64,000 nucleotides of DNA from Cercis canadensis (Eukaryota > Streptophyta > Magnoliopsida > Fabales > Fabaceae): contig QAOA01003028.1 of assembly GCA_003255065.1 (NCBI GenBank), positions 2,420,440-2,484,439 of the forward strand, read 5' to 3'. Positions 25,253 to 36,338 of the stretch are shown one piece after another. The notes under the pieces are model-generated. The model did not search any database. It was given only the letters and a program-made list of their open reading frames with translations, and was not told where the DNA came from. The translations under genes and the position numbers were made by a program. The first letter of the stretch is position 1, and every line of letters starts with the position of its first letter.

Positions 25253-25828
25253 TTCTTATATAATATGACATATCACGTAAATATTTAAAATAGATAAACA
25301 ACTTTCATAAATTTTATGTCAAAAGTAAATAAATAAATAAATTTACTACAAGCCATTACATTGTAACAGTCATATTGGCGCTACAATTATTAGTGCTGTA
25401 AGCATTAGGCGTTGCAATTCTTAAAGATAACGTGTGATAGAAATTTTGACTGATATAAGGACGTTAAAACTACAAAAATGTATTCATCATCAATAAATTT
25501 TTTATTTAGACTTCACAATATCCCTTTATTAGTTGAGATTACTTCAGATTCAGATACATAGAGAAAATAACAAGCGTCATTGTTTACCGAATTCACGTCG
25601 ACAACTATTGAAACCAATAAAAAGGCAACAAATGTTGGATAATTCAGACCGTAAATAGTTTGACTTCAGTCCAGGGTCCACGTTTGAATTTAAATTAACC
25701 GTTCGTTGCCCCTCCTTCTCTGCTCACCAACCGTTTGCTCTACACACTTGCTCTTTTAATCCACCTTCTAAGTGGTACCATTTCATCATCTTCATCTTCA
25801 GTCTCTCTTAACTCTCTCTCTCACAGTC

Positions 25829-26740
25829 ATGGATTCAAAATCCAATGAGGTAGCTCACGAGTTTCCTCGCCTCTTCCGCATCTACAAAGATGGTCGCCTT
25901 GAACGGTTAATGGGCACTGAGACCACCCCGGCCGGCACCGATCCCAAAACCGGGGTTCAATCCAAAGACGTCACCATCAACCAAGAAACCGGTGTCTCCG
26001 CCCGTTTATACCTTCCCAAAACCGCTACCGGTTCCGCCCAAAAACTCCCCCTACTTTTTTACATCCACGGCGGCGCGTTTTGCGTCGCCTCGCCATTCAA
26101 CCCTGCCTACCATAACATGCTCAACACTGTTGTCTCCGAAGCAAACGTCGTTGCTTTGTCTGTGGATTACAGGCTAGCTCCGGAGCACCATCTCCCCATT
26201 GCCTTCGACGACACGTGGGCTGCATTTCAATGGGCTGCGTCCCATTCTAAGGGCAATGGTCCGGAGCCGTGGCTCAAAGACCACGCCGATTTGAGCCGCG
26301 TTTACTTGGCTGGAGATAGTGCTGGGGCTACCCTGTCCCACAGCACGGCGATGCGAGTCGCGGCTAGTGGGCTTGATGGAGTGAAGCTAGCCGGCATGGT
26401 TCTGACCCACCCGTTTTTCGGTAACGATGAGCCGGACCCATTGATAGAGTTTCTTTTTCCGACGATTAATAAGTCGTTTGAGCCGAGGATCCATGCGGCG
26501 AAAGATCCGAAACTGTCAACGTTGCCGTGCCCGAGGGTGCTGGTTATGGTGGCAGAGGTTGACTTCTTAAAGAGCAGAGGGACAAGTTACTATGAGGCGC
26601 TGAAGAAGAGTGGGTGGAGTGGGAAGCTCGATATCGTGGAGGCTCAAGGGGAGAACCACGTGTTCCATTTGTTCAACCCAGGCACCGACAAGGCTGCCAC
26701 CCTCCTCAAACAGTTTGTCTCCTTCATTAAGCAAAACTAG
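25829..26740 (+). CDS. CXE: carboxylesterase CXE, array copy 2 (CXE12/13-like)
   Basis: Intronless, 303 residues. The alpha/beta-hydrolase motifs are HGGAF at 80-84 (Ala replaces the third Gly of HGGGF), YRLAPEH at 114-120, GDSAG at 162-166 (Ser164), Asp245 in VAEVD and His277 in ENHVF. The start is the ATG of MDSKSNEVAHEF, which aligns with copy 1; the open frame extends 19 codons upstream but without another family-like start. The coding sequence is noticeably GC-rich compared with its flanks. Likely a cytosolic esterase of small esters. The HGGAF variant should keep the oxyanion hole because the first two Gly remain. Confidence 0.95.
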   Translation: MDSKSNEVAHEFPRLFRIYKDGRLERLMGTETTPAGTDPKTGVQSKDVTINQETGVSARLYLPKTATGSAQKLPLLFYIHGGAFCVASPFNPAYHNMLNTVVSEANVVALSVDYRLAPEHHLPIAFDDTWAAFQWAASHSKGNGPEPWLKDHADLSRVYLAGDSAGATLSHSTAMRVAASGLDGVKLAGMVLTHPFFGNDEPDPLIEFLFPTINKSFEPRIHAAKDPKLSTLPCPRVLVMVAEVDFLKSRGTSYYEALKKSGWSGKLDIVEAQGENHVFHLFNPGTDKAATLLKQFVSFIKQN

Positions 26741-28508
26741 AACGACATCGTCAACACCTAAATGCAGTTTTTACCTTGTTCAACTTTATTTACTGATTTT
26801 TGTTTTTCTGTTCAACTTTAGTAAATAACTTTAGGGACATATTTGTCTTAAAATATCATTTTGGTGTTTTCTCAGAGGAAGGATCAAGGATGAGAAGCAT
26901 CAAGTAATTAATTTGCGTCTCTAATGCAGCTTTCTATATTGATCATGCGTTTATATATATACATACGCAACCACTTTTGTGAGTTTCTAATGTCAATAAA
27001 TTAACTAATCACAACAACAAATTGACAAGGAAACTACCACACTTTTATCATACAGCTGTTATAGGCTGAAATTGTTTGTTGATTTGATGATGTACTCTCT
27101 ATTATACTGTTTTTGGTTTAATATCATTCTTATTCTGTCAAAAAACAAATTATTTCGAGATAAATTTTGTGTAATTTGACTCTCTATAACAGTTTATTAA
27201 TTAATTCATCCGTACAATAAAATAAAATGAATTACTCCATAATCTTATATAATAATAATAATTAATCAAATTCATTTTGGGTATCTGATTTACATTTATG
27301 AATGATTAAAAAAAAAAAACAGGCTTCATCATTGCCAATGAGTTTATTTATAAAAACGTAAATTTACATTTCCTCCTTCAAGTTCCATCTAAATTTTACT
27401 ATTTATACCAATCTCTCTTAATTGGAAACATTTCTATTCCCAAGCACCACGGTAAGGATTATGCATCCCATCTTCCAAGAAGTGAAGAGGTGTGGAAGAA
27501 ATGCGCTTTGGCCATGGGAGTTTCCTCACCAATCCCTTCCTCAAGTACTTGAAAGTTGAAAGAGTCACTATGGTTCTGCTCTTGTGTGGTTGCCTTGCCT
27601 GAATCTGGCCTCACAAATACCAAGTAGAAGTGAAACTCATTTCTATATATGATTTCCTTTTTTCTCTTTTTTATTTTTGTTAGCAAATTTCATATGTATT
27701 CCTTCCAAAGTTCCAAGATTAAAAGGAAAGAAAAGCTTCAACAAATTATTGTACTTAGAACTGTAGAAACGTACATTTTAAAGATACAAAAACGATTTCC
27801 TGTCTTTCTGTATTAATAATTACCACCCTTTTTCTCATGTTCTAAATATCCAAACCAAAGCTGATATCTGCAGTGTCATGGTACACTTAATTCTAGCGAG
27901 TAGCAACAATCAATTGACTTCCATTTTGGGGGGCCTGGACCAGAACATGCCATCTGCTTAATTATGGAAATTAAAGAAATGCAATAATGTGTTGGTGAAG
28001 GTAGTGAATCTTATGATCCAAACACCACACCATGAAATAGCATATTTGCCACACCATACTATTTTGCCATTTCTACGGTGTCATTGATATGAAAGTTTAT
28101 TAGATATTTTTAATATTTATATAAAAACAATTAATGTATAAATAATATATGTATATGTTAATTATTTTTAAATTTATTTAAAAAATAAAATAAAATATAT
28201 TTATATTTAATAAAATATAAAAATTACGTATATTTATCACATTAATAAAATATAACATACTTATGTAATATTATAAAGGCCAAGTCTACAATACAAATGA
28301 CTGAAAATAAGTACCAGTGCAAATGACACTAAATTGTCATTCAATCATCTACTTGGCCCAATCAATGGCTGAGATGATTTGATGGGCAACTTGGTTATCA
28401 AATCCTTTTAATAATAACATAGTAGCTTAATATTTTAGTTAAGTTATAGATTGACCCAATTTATTTTGGGTCATTTGATTGTGCTTGATGAACATGGACT
28501 GGCCCTTT
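26741..28508. other. intergenic between array copy 2 and the PPR fragment
   Basis: AT-rich sequence with no recognised gene. It includes the 3' flank of copy 2, several A/T runs and an inverted copy of a dispersed AT-rich repeat (28122-28261). A 75-codon minus-strand frame at 27459-27686 has no domain. Confidence 0.55.
28122..28261 (-). repeat. dispersed AT-rich repeat, copy 2 (inverted)
   Basis: Read on the minus strand it gives TATGTTATATTTTATTAATG, then GTGATAAATATACGTAATTT and a TTTTATATTTTATTAAATATA run. This is the same order as the copies at 23333 and 52598. Confidence 0.55.
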
Positions 28509-29103
28509 CAGAGCTGTCCCAATGTGTACATCCGATTCCATCCCTTTCCTCTTCTTCATATACTCATGAATCCACCTTCCCTGAGAAAGAGCCCCAGCCT
28601 GTGCACAAGCAGTAAGCCCAGTAGCTACACAAAATTCATCTGGTTCAACCCCAGTAACCATCGAATTTCGAAACATTCTTAAAGCTTTGGAAGCCAAGTT
28701 GCACTTAACATATGCATTCATAAGAACATTGGATTGAACTGAATCTGGACAATGAATTTCATCAAACACTTTCCGGGCATCATCCAAAACCTTGCATTCC
28801 GCATACAACCTTATAAGCCCGGTCTGGACATAACCATCCCATAAAGCCAATCCATTTTTCACTACCCAACTGTGTATTTGCTGGCCAACAAGCACCTGAT
28901 TGGCGTTTGCACAAGCCAAAAGAACAAAATGCAACGTGTGGTGATCATGGGATATTCTAGCATCTTTCAACATATAATAGAAGTAATGCAGAGCTAACTG
29001 AGGGCATGAATGGCGAGAATAGGCTCTAATCGCAGACCAACAAAGAAGAATCTCGGGGAATTTCAGAGCTGCAAAGGCATTGTGAGTTATGGATTTGCAA
29101 GAA
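28509..29103 (-). pseudogene. truncated pentatricopeptide-repeat (PPR) gene fragment
   Basis: An open minus-strand frame of about 198 codons encodes PLS-type PPR repeats: CWSAIRAYSRHSCPQLALHYF, then HTLHFVLLACANANQVLVGQQIHSWVVKNG, TGLIRLYAECKVLDDARKVFDEI, SNVLMNAYVKCNLASKALRMF and VATGLTACAQAGALSQGRWIHEY, ending HIGTAL. Intact genes of this type continue with V-D-M-Y-A-K-C and run to 500-700 residues with a transit peptide. Here homology begins without a start and stops abruptly at GTAL, followed by unrelated codons and a stop. No internal frameshift is seen, which suggests a recent partial copy. PPR proteins act in organelle RNA processing; this fragment is probably non-functional. Confidence 0.8.
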
Positions 29104-29128
29104 TGACAATGGGGAGGGGAGATGAAGA

Positions 29129-29553
29129 AATGGAAAAAGTGAGTGATTAAAAGAGAAAATTAGATGTTTTGAGGTGTATGTGTGTATGGGTTGATGTGTG
29201 TGTGAAGTGAATAGAAGAAAATGAAAAAGAATAAAGGGGCGTGGGAATGATGGAGGAGAAGAGAAAACAAGTATTTTTTGTTAGAGGAGAATAAAAATAA
29301 ATACATAAATTTATCGGGTCAAAATATAATTAATTAATTATANAATGGAAAAAGTGAGTGATTAAAAGAGAAAATTAGATGTTTTGAGGTGTATGTGTGT
29401 ATGGGTTGATGTGTGTGTGAAGTGAAGAGAAGAAAATGAAAAAGAAGGGGCGTGGGAATGATGGAGGAGAAGAGAAAACAAGTATTTTTTGTTAGAGGAG
29501 AATAAAAATAAATACATAAATTTATCGGATCAAAATATAATTAATTAATTATA
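29129..29553. repeat. 210-bp direct duplication across an N
   Basis: Bases 29129-29342 and 29344-29553 are almost identical, with a few substitutions and a small indel near AAAGAATAAAGGGG. They are separated by the N at 29343. This is the largest of the N-centred duplications and is best explained by two haplotype contig ends that overlap but were not merged. Confidence 0.85.
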
Positions 29554-29823
29554 GTTAATATTCAGTCATTTTATTTGAAATGTATACGTGGCTTAATCTC
29601 AGCCATTGAATAAACTTTACACTTGTACCCATTTTTAGCCATTGATATTATATACTCAGCCTATTATAAAATCTCATGACAGTCTTCGGTAATTCAACTA
29701 ACTAGAATTTCGGTTGAATGTAAGACCGGTAGAAATGGCAAAAAACGTATTGTTTTTTCAATAAATAATCCATCATTCTCTTATTTTACTTACTGAAACA
29801 GGACACTTCTCAAACTCGCTAAA

Positions 29824-30735
29824 ATGGCCGCAAGAGAAGACGAGGTAGTCCATGAGTTTCCCTTCTTCTGTGTATACAAAGATGGCCGCGTCAAAGTCTT
29901 CCGACCCCAACCCGAAAAACTTCCACCATCCGATGATCCCATCACCGGCGTCCGATCAAAAGACGTCGTCGTTTCCACCGAGCCACTCGTCTCCGCTCGG
30001 ATCTTCCTACCCAATATAATCGACCCGAATCGGAAACTCCCCGTTCTCCTTTACATCCACGGTGGAGGATTCTGTATGATGTCCGCCTTCTCAGCCGTCT
30101 ACCACAACTTCGTGGCTACCGTTGTTGCCCAAGCTAACGTCATCGCCGTCTCCGTGGACTACGGACTGTTCCCGGACCGACCCATACCCGCTTGTTACGA
30201 GGACTCCTGGGCTGCACTCCAGTGGATCGCATCGCACGCGGGTAGAAACGGATCCGATCCATGGTTGAACGAATACGCGGATTTTCATCGGCTTTTTGTC
30301 GCCGGAGATAGCGCAGGTGGGAACATAACTCACACTTTAGTTAGTCGGGTCGGGAAGCTCGGGTTGCCCGGTGTGAATGTTGTCGGGGCGATTTTGGTTC
30401 ACCCATTTTTTGGGGGCACAAAAGATGATTACATGTGGCTTTACATGTGTCCAGAGAATGGTGGGTTGGATGATCCTAGGATGAAACCGGCTGCAGAGGA
30501 TCTGGCTAAGCTCGGGTGCGAGAGGGTGTTGTTGTTTGCAGCTGAAAAAGACCATCTATTTAATTCAGGGAGGAATTATATTACAGAGCTTAAGAACAGT
30601 GGGTGGGGTGGGAGTTCAGAGCTTGTTGAGAATTTAGGATTGGAACACTGCTGGCATCTTTCAAAGCCCCATGAAGAAGAAGAGAAGACTCGGGAATTAA
30701 TTCAGAAGTTTGTGTCTTTCATCAAGCAAGAGTAG
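29824..30735 (+). CDS. CXE: carboxylesterase CXE, array copy 3 (divergent)
   Basis: Intronless, 303 residues. HGGGF at 79-83, GDSAG at 161-165 (Ser163), Asp243 in AAEKD and His275 in LEHCW make a complete predicted triad. The usual YRLAPEH segment is changed to YGLFPDR (113-119), which is the most divergent feature of the copy. The C-terminus has an acidic run HEEEEKTRE (283-291) where siblings have NPDKAA-like sequence. The ATG begins MAAREDEVVHEFPFF, in register with the other copies. Likely an active esterase, but the altered segment near the active site suggests changed substrate preference. It is not an obvious pseudogene because the frame and all three catalytic residues are intact. Confidence 0.94.
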   Translation: MAAREDEVVHEFPFFCVYKDGRVKVFRPQPEKLPPSDDPITGVRSKDVVVSTEPLVSARIFLPNIIDPNRKLPVLLYIHGGGFCMMSAFSAVYHNFVATVVAQANVIAVSVDYGLFPDRPIPACYEDSWAALQWIASHAGRNGSDPWLNEYADFHRLFVAGDSAGGNITHTLVSRVGKLGLPGVNVVGAILVHPFFGGTKDDYMWLYMCPENGGLDDPRMKPAAEDLAKLGCERVLLFAAEKDHLFNSGRNYITELKNSGWGGSSELVENLGLEHCWHLSKPHEEEEKTRELIQKFVSFIKQE

Positions 30736-31760
30736 GGTCTCATGCACAACAAGTTTTCTAGTTCTTTAATTTTAGTGGAATAAGATATATGTACGATAAT
30801 TTCTTTTGAATAAACTGTCATGTGTGTCTTTAAAATATTCAAATTTCTATAGATTAATTTTTGAAATATCATTTATTATAAAATAGTTTTTCAATTATTA
30901 TAATTCTTAACAAATATATATAATATTTAATATAAAATAATCCTTTAGTTATCAATTTTTATACTAATTTGTTAGGAATCTTAGTGATCAAATTATTATT
31001 TTATAATAAATATTTTTTCAAAAACTAATTTGTAAATGTTTAAATTTTCCAAGAATTCAAGTAACAGTTTACTAATTTCTTTTTTAAGATCAGATTACGG
31101 GAAGTTGAAAAATTATTTCTTAAATTGGAAGGGTTGCTTCTCAATAATGTCACTTCCAACACATATAACTTATTATTCTCCATTATTATACGATTCAATC
31201 GAATTTAAATCTTCAAAAAGAGATTTGTTTGAGCAAGTTTAGTTAAAGCTGTAAAATGCACAATGAAGTAAAAGAAAAGTGTTCTCAACTAGAAAGCACC
31301 GAAACGGAAGAAATGGGGGCATACCCGTTTCGGAGACGTTTCCGAGACGTGAAATGTGTCATCCAAAGAAAACGCGTACCTTTCATATATATATTTTTTC
31401 GTTTTGTTCCATTTGCCCTGAAATAACACATACCAATAGAAATTCTTCAATACCAGCTTAAAATGTCTACTTACCTACGATTAATTCACACACCATTTAC
31501 TTTGACCAGAAAAATTCAACATTAATTCACACACAGACCAATAGCTATTGACCCATAACAATGAAGGGTGAGGAAAAGACAGAATAAGAACAAAGACAAA
31601 GCCTTTCCATGACAAAGTGTCCCTTAATGCCAATACACAAAAGCGTCATTCCCACGCCTTAAATCAAAGGCACAAGCATTTAAACTTCAAAGATCACATA
31701 CCCCAGATGAAAAATGAATGGCAGCTGAATCAACTGGAAAACAGAGTGCTCCAACAATCT

Positions 31761-31853
31761 TCAATAGCAGGATAAACAGTGCCAAGAGAGTGAACCGATG
31801 AGATAGAGCGAGAAAAGGGTAAGAGTCAAAAGACGAAATAGTCGAAGAGCCAT
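31761..31853 (-). CDS. possible 30-residue hydrophobic micropeptide
   Basis: The minus-strand ATG opens MALRLFRLLTLTLFSLYLIG, followed by ten more residues and a stop. This looks like a signal peptide or membrane anchor. A TATAAAAAA box (31957-31965) lies about 105 bp upstream. A second overlapping frame also stays open and hydrophobic toward a GT donor-like site near 31693. It may be the first exon of an unrecognised gene, a decayed gene, or chance; no homolog is known to me. Confidence 0.2.
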   Translation of the reverse strand: MALRLFRLLTLTLFSLYLIGSLSWHCLSCY

Positions 31854-32925
31854 GTTTCAAAGGAGACAGACTCTCGGGGTCTTTAGCTTTGGGTATTGGT
31901 CACCGACGAAAAATTAACAGTGCAACGACACATGCACTCTCACCCTCACACTTCTATTTTTTATATCCAAAACCCCAAAAAGGGAACAAATTTACCATTA
32001 ATGAGAAGACGTAGGAGACTATATAGTAGCAACGAAATTGATGAACCTGAGATGGGTAATTATTGGTAATAGAAATGATAAAATTAATAGTGTTAAGATT
32101 TAAATTTTGATTGATGATTTGTATTTTGAGTTAATACTTATTAATTATTATTTATTTGTTAAGGATTAATGGTTAAAAATTTTAATGTCTAGAGAATTTT
32201 AGAATTTTTTATTCCATTTGATATATATATATATATATAATGTTGTATCCTAATATGGAGAACATTTAAGAAAAAGGAAGTGTTTTTGTTTGTAACATTT
32301 AAACTTAAAGGTTTGAGAAAAATCTGCATAATTTGTTTGGTTATTTCTTAAAAAAATTGAACTGTTATTTTTGAATATCTTTGTTTAGAACAATTTAGTT
32401 ATATCCAGAGAAAAATAAATCTCTCATAAAAAAATTACTAAGTATAACTAATGGGAATGACTTTGGTGTCACATGTCATTATTTTATTGATTTGGTGGTC
32501 CACAACTCACTACCAGTCAAATGATAAGCAGGTATTAATGGCTTTTAAATTTTTCTCAATTATTTGTTGAATTTGTAAGTATACCCAATAATTTTCCTAA
32601 TAATAGTGGGCCTAATTGCTGCAATATGTTTAAACAAATGAATAAGCCCAATGAAAAATGACTAAGCCCATGCAAAAAACTCAAAATGGCTCGATTTGGT
32701 TCACTTGATGTGAGTGGACTATATTTTATATTCATGCTTTTTAGTTTGGCAAATAGACTTTGCCTAATTGGATGGTGAGATCACATGGTAATATCCATCA
32801 AATAAAAAAAATAAAAAACTTCCATAAGAAAAAAGTGTTGCATTTTTTACTGAATAGGTCAAAAACATCTTATTTTTTAGCATTATTTTATGACGAGATA
32901 TGCTATTTAGCTAAACAAAATTGTA

Positions 32926-32927
<2 letters not shown>

Positions 32928-32953
<26 letters not shown>
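32928..32953. repeat. TA microsatellite
   Basis: Uninterrupted AT/TA dinucleotide run of about 13 units in intergenic DNA. Confidence 0.9.
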
Positions 32954-32956
<3 letters not shown>

Positions 32957-34609
32957 AAATTTAAAGGTAGTTGATAGATAAAACAAAATAATAAGGATCA
33001 TATATTTATTCAAGGATAATTGTAAATCTACATCTTTTTAACAACAAATTTGATAACTCATTTTGGCTCAGTATTATTTCATTTTATGACTATTATAACT
33101 TCTTTCAAGGCAATATGATACATCAATTAAAAATTTTATGTTTAAGTCTATGTATTCTAGTATTACATTTATGTATTTAAGAGTCTAATTTTATTTTTTT
33201 CTTAATTGGTTAAAATTTTGAAAGCATTTTTCAATATAGTTAAAACTGTACCCTCACTATAGAAATACCTTCCATTCGTTGTGATCTAACCAAATTCTTC
33301 AATGCTATTCACCATTCCTTCCCCTTATCTCTTATCCTCCCGTTATAGTTAGGAATGTCAAAACGTGCCGAGTCGAATTAGAAAGGTTTGGTTTTGATTG
33401 GGCCTAAAAAAAGGCCTAAACCCAACTTTATTAGACCCGTTTATATTATTTTGAATCAAATATTATTTTTAAAATAAAAAATAGAAAAAAATAATAATAA
33501 AAATATATAAAGATTAATTAAAAATAAAAAATTAATTAGAAAAAATAAAAAGACAAAAGAAAAGAATTAAAACAAGGAGGTTTCTTACCTACTTTATATA
33601 TAATTATAGTATGACATATTTCACAAAAATAACAAATAGGAGACAAACACTTGATTTTGTCATTGACAAATCTTAGATTTTTGGTTACTAGAAAGAATGG
33701 GTTAAATTATGGTAATACCCATTAGAATACAAAAGTTACGTACTAAGACCCATAATTCAAAACTCATACTGAAACATAAAGAAAGTCAGCTAATCAAAGG
33801 AGGACAAAATTCTAGTAAAATACGTGTCCATAAATTCATAATGCCCACAATGCACAATGCTAACCTCCAAAATCACCTTGAGTGCATAAAGGACGTTTCT
33901 AAGGTTGGAGATCTCAATAAAGTTTTTTGTTTATAATTTTAAATTTGGCTAAATTTTTTTATGAGGAGTTAGATTTTTTTTTTTTTTTTTTTTTGCAAAA
34001 GCAACACTCTGTTGTGTCATGTCTACACCAAATTTAATATGACAAGGATAGGCTATCTTTTGCAAGAGAGTTGTTAAGATTTCAAACATATAATTGAAAG
34101 TAGAATAATCCATAAATGTGAGAAGAACCTCGACTGCCCCAACAAATCAAGCAACATAATTTCATTGAAGGTAGACAAATCAAGAAGGCAGATCTACTAA
34201 CCTTAAGATTCGTAACCAATTTGCTGAAAATTCACCTCCTGCGATGTCACTTTCTCAAACACGATACACAAAAAGATTCAATTTGAGGAATTAAATCATA
34301 TACTAAAGAACAATTTATGGGGTTTATTTGTATTTTTCATTAATTATTGGATTAAATTTACAAAGTTCATTTAGAATAGCACTTCTGGTTGACTGTAAAA
34401 TTGATCTAATGGCCGAGATTGTAATATATGTCTTTGATATTATAGATATTTGACACATCAAAATATAGTATGGCACACTTACATAATATCATACCATGCC
34501 CGTTAAAACAATTCACAAAGCGATACTAGTTATAGTTGACAATAACCTCCTCTCCTCCCCTCTCTGAAAGAGAGAAAGCCTTTTACGTTCTACGTTATCA
34601 CTTTCTGCC

Positions 34610-35560
34610 ATGGATTCAAGCTCCAGCGAAGTAGCCATGGATTTGACCCCCTTTCTGAAAATATACAAAGATGGTCGTGTAGAGAGAGTTACAGGGATCG
34701 AGATTGTTCCCCCATCTCGTGACCCCGAAACCAACGTTGAATCCAAAGACGTTGAAATCTCGAAAGAAGAAACCATATCTGCAAGGCTTTTCCTCCCTAA
34801 AATCACCAACCCAAACCAAAAACTCCCTCTCCTTGTTTACTTCCATGGTGGCGGCTTCTGTATTGAAACCCCTTTCGCACCAGAATACCATAATTATCTT
34901 AACTCCGTCGTTTCTCGGGCTAATGTTATAGCTGTCTCTGTTCATTACAGGAGAGCACCAGAGCACCCTGTTCCTATAGCCTATGAAGATTCATGGACTT
35001 CGCTGAAATGGGTCGCTTCCCATTTCAATAGAAATGGTCCTGAAGAGTGGCTGAATCGCCACGCCGATTTGGGCAAGGTGTTCTTTGCCGGGGATAGTGC
35101 CGGCGCTAACATATCACACCACATGGCGATTCGGGTCGGGTCATACGGATTAGCGGGCATTAAGCTTAAAGGGATTGTCTTGGTCCATCCATATTTTTGG
35201 GGCTCGGAACCGATTGCGTCTGAGCCGACAGAGCCAGAGAAGAGATTTTTGGCGGAGCGTTTGTGGTGTTTGGTATGCCCAACTACGAGTGGAAGCGACG
35301 ACCCGTTGATCAACCCGGCTAAGGATCCGAAACTGGGAAAGCTGGGGTGTGGCAGAGTGCTTGTTTGTGTTGGTGAGAAGGATGAGTTGAAGGAAAGAGG
35401 TTGGTATTATAAGGAATTGGTAGAGAAGAGTGGGTGGTGTGGTGATGTGGAGGTGATGGAGGCAAAAGAGGAAAACCATGTGTTTCATTTGTTCAAACCA
35501 AGCTGTGAAAATGCTGTGGCTATGCTCAACCGCATTGTTTCCTTCATCAACCAGGATTAA
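34610..35560 (+). CDS. CXE: carboxylesterase CXE, array copy 4 (CXE12/13-like)
   Basis: Intronless, 316 residues. HGGGF at 79-83, YRRAPEH at 113-119 (the Arg variant of YRLAPEH also found in Arabidopsis CXE12), GDSAG at 161-165 (Ser163), Asp258 in VGEKD and His290 in ENHVF. Compared with copies 2 and 3 it carries an extra segment, FWGSEPIASEPTEPEKRFLAE (about 196-216), in the lid-like region; it shares this with copy 5. Copies 4 and 5 are the closest pair in the array, with long identical stretches (for example YRRAPEHPVP and CPTTSGSDDPLINP), pointing to the most recent duplication. The ATG gives the standard N-terminus FLKIYKDGRVER. Likely a cytosolic esterase; substrate not predictable. Confidence 0.95.
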   Translation: MDSSSSEVAMDLTPFLKIYKDGRVERVTGIEIVPPSRDPETNVESKDVEISKEETISARLFLPKITNPNQKLPLLVYFHGGGFCIETPFAPEYHNYLNSVVSRANVIAVSVHYRRAPEHPVPIAYEDSWTSLKWVASHFNRNGPEEWLNRHADLGKVFFAGDSAGANISHHMAIRVGSYGLAGIKLKGIVLVHPYFWGSEPIASEPTEPEKRFLAERLWCLVCPTTSGSDDPLINPAKDPKLGKLGCGRVLVCVGEKDELKERGWYYKELVEKSGWCGDVEVMEAKEENHVFHLFKPSCENAVAMLNRIVSFINQD

Positions 35561-36338
35561 GCATGCGCTTTCACCGTTTTTCTTTCTTTCTATTACCCAC
35601 TTTTTTGTATGCAGTTCTTGAGGCTTCGCTATTCTATAACTATTGCAGAAGAGTTTTATTTTGTTTTGATTATAATGTAATGATTTATGCAAATAAGTAG
35701 GCTATATTCGATGTATCAGTCAGTGACAACGAATAATGGAAATTGGCTTAATGCATTGCTGGTGTTCTTTAATTGGACTCACTTTAGCTTTGCAGTATAC
35801 TTACAACGATTATCACATACCAAACGCAAACTAACAAAAAGTTATATGAATCGTGAATTTTCTTTGTGGCTGCGTATTCTGTTTGGCCAAGAAAATAATG
35901 GGAAACGAAAAAAATAAAATCTTCTTAACCACACTGTTTGAGCATATATTAAATTACATATTATGCTGAAGAGTCAATATGGACTTTGTCTTAGCTATAG
36001 ATTTAGTGGGGTTATGTCAATTCTAAATTTTTGTTAGTAAAAATGTTCATCTACCTCATTTTTTATTATTTTTTTATTTTTTGTAGTTGAGATATATGTT
36101 TGTTTTAAATCTATATGTTTAAATTTGAGTAAAGATTGAGTGTCTAAGCGTGAAAGTTGGCAAAGTATACTCCGACCTTTGAACGGGACAAAAAAAATTG
36201 TGACATAACTAGTTGCAAGGAAGAGTCAATTGCTCGTACATTTGTATGCTTTATGGCCATAAAATAGGAGGAAGTAGGAACACCCCTCTTTTTTTTTTTG
36301 TTTACCTCATTAGTTCAGTACAGTGTACTAGTATAGTA
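35561..36338. other. intergenic between array copies 4 and 5
   Basis: Short AT-rich spacer. It holds the 3' flank of copy 4 and upstream sequence of copy 5. I see no gene or transposon with defined ends. Confidence 0.55.

Larger units (their letters stand above)
22980..25828. other. intergenic with AT-rich repeat and Helitron relic
   Basis: Between array copies 1 and 2. It contains a dispersed AT-rich repeat (23333-23455), stretches with no recognised content (23456-24452) and the 3' part of a Helitron (24453-25252). The last 500 bp should be the promoter of copy 2; a CT-rich leader precedes the ATG, with no clear TATA box. Confidence 0.55.
30736..34609. other. intergenic between array copies 3 and 4
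   Basis: AT-rich. It includes an inverted GTTTCGG/CCGAAAC motif cluster near 31300-31350, a possible minus-strand micro-gene (31761-31853), TA microsatellites (32220-32240 and 32928-32953) and a T-tract at 33969-33993. The stretch near 33353-33440 (GGAATGTCAAAACG, then GGGCCTAAAAAAAGGCCT) resembles decayed plant DNA transposons, but no ends could be set. No confident gene. Confidence 0.5.

Noticed and set aside
33353..33440. Sequence resembling terminal parts of plant DNA transposons (GGAATGTCAAAACG, GGGCCTAAA)
   Set aside because: Only one side is recognisable; no inverted partner or target duplication was found, so ends cannot be drawn.
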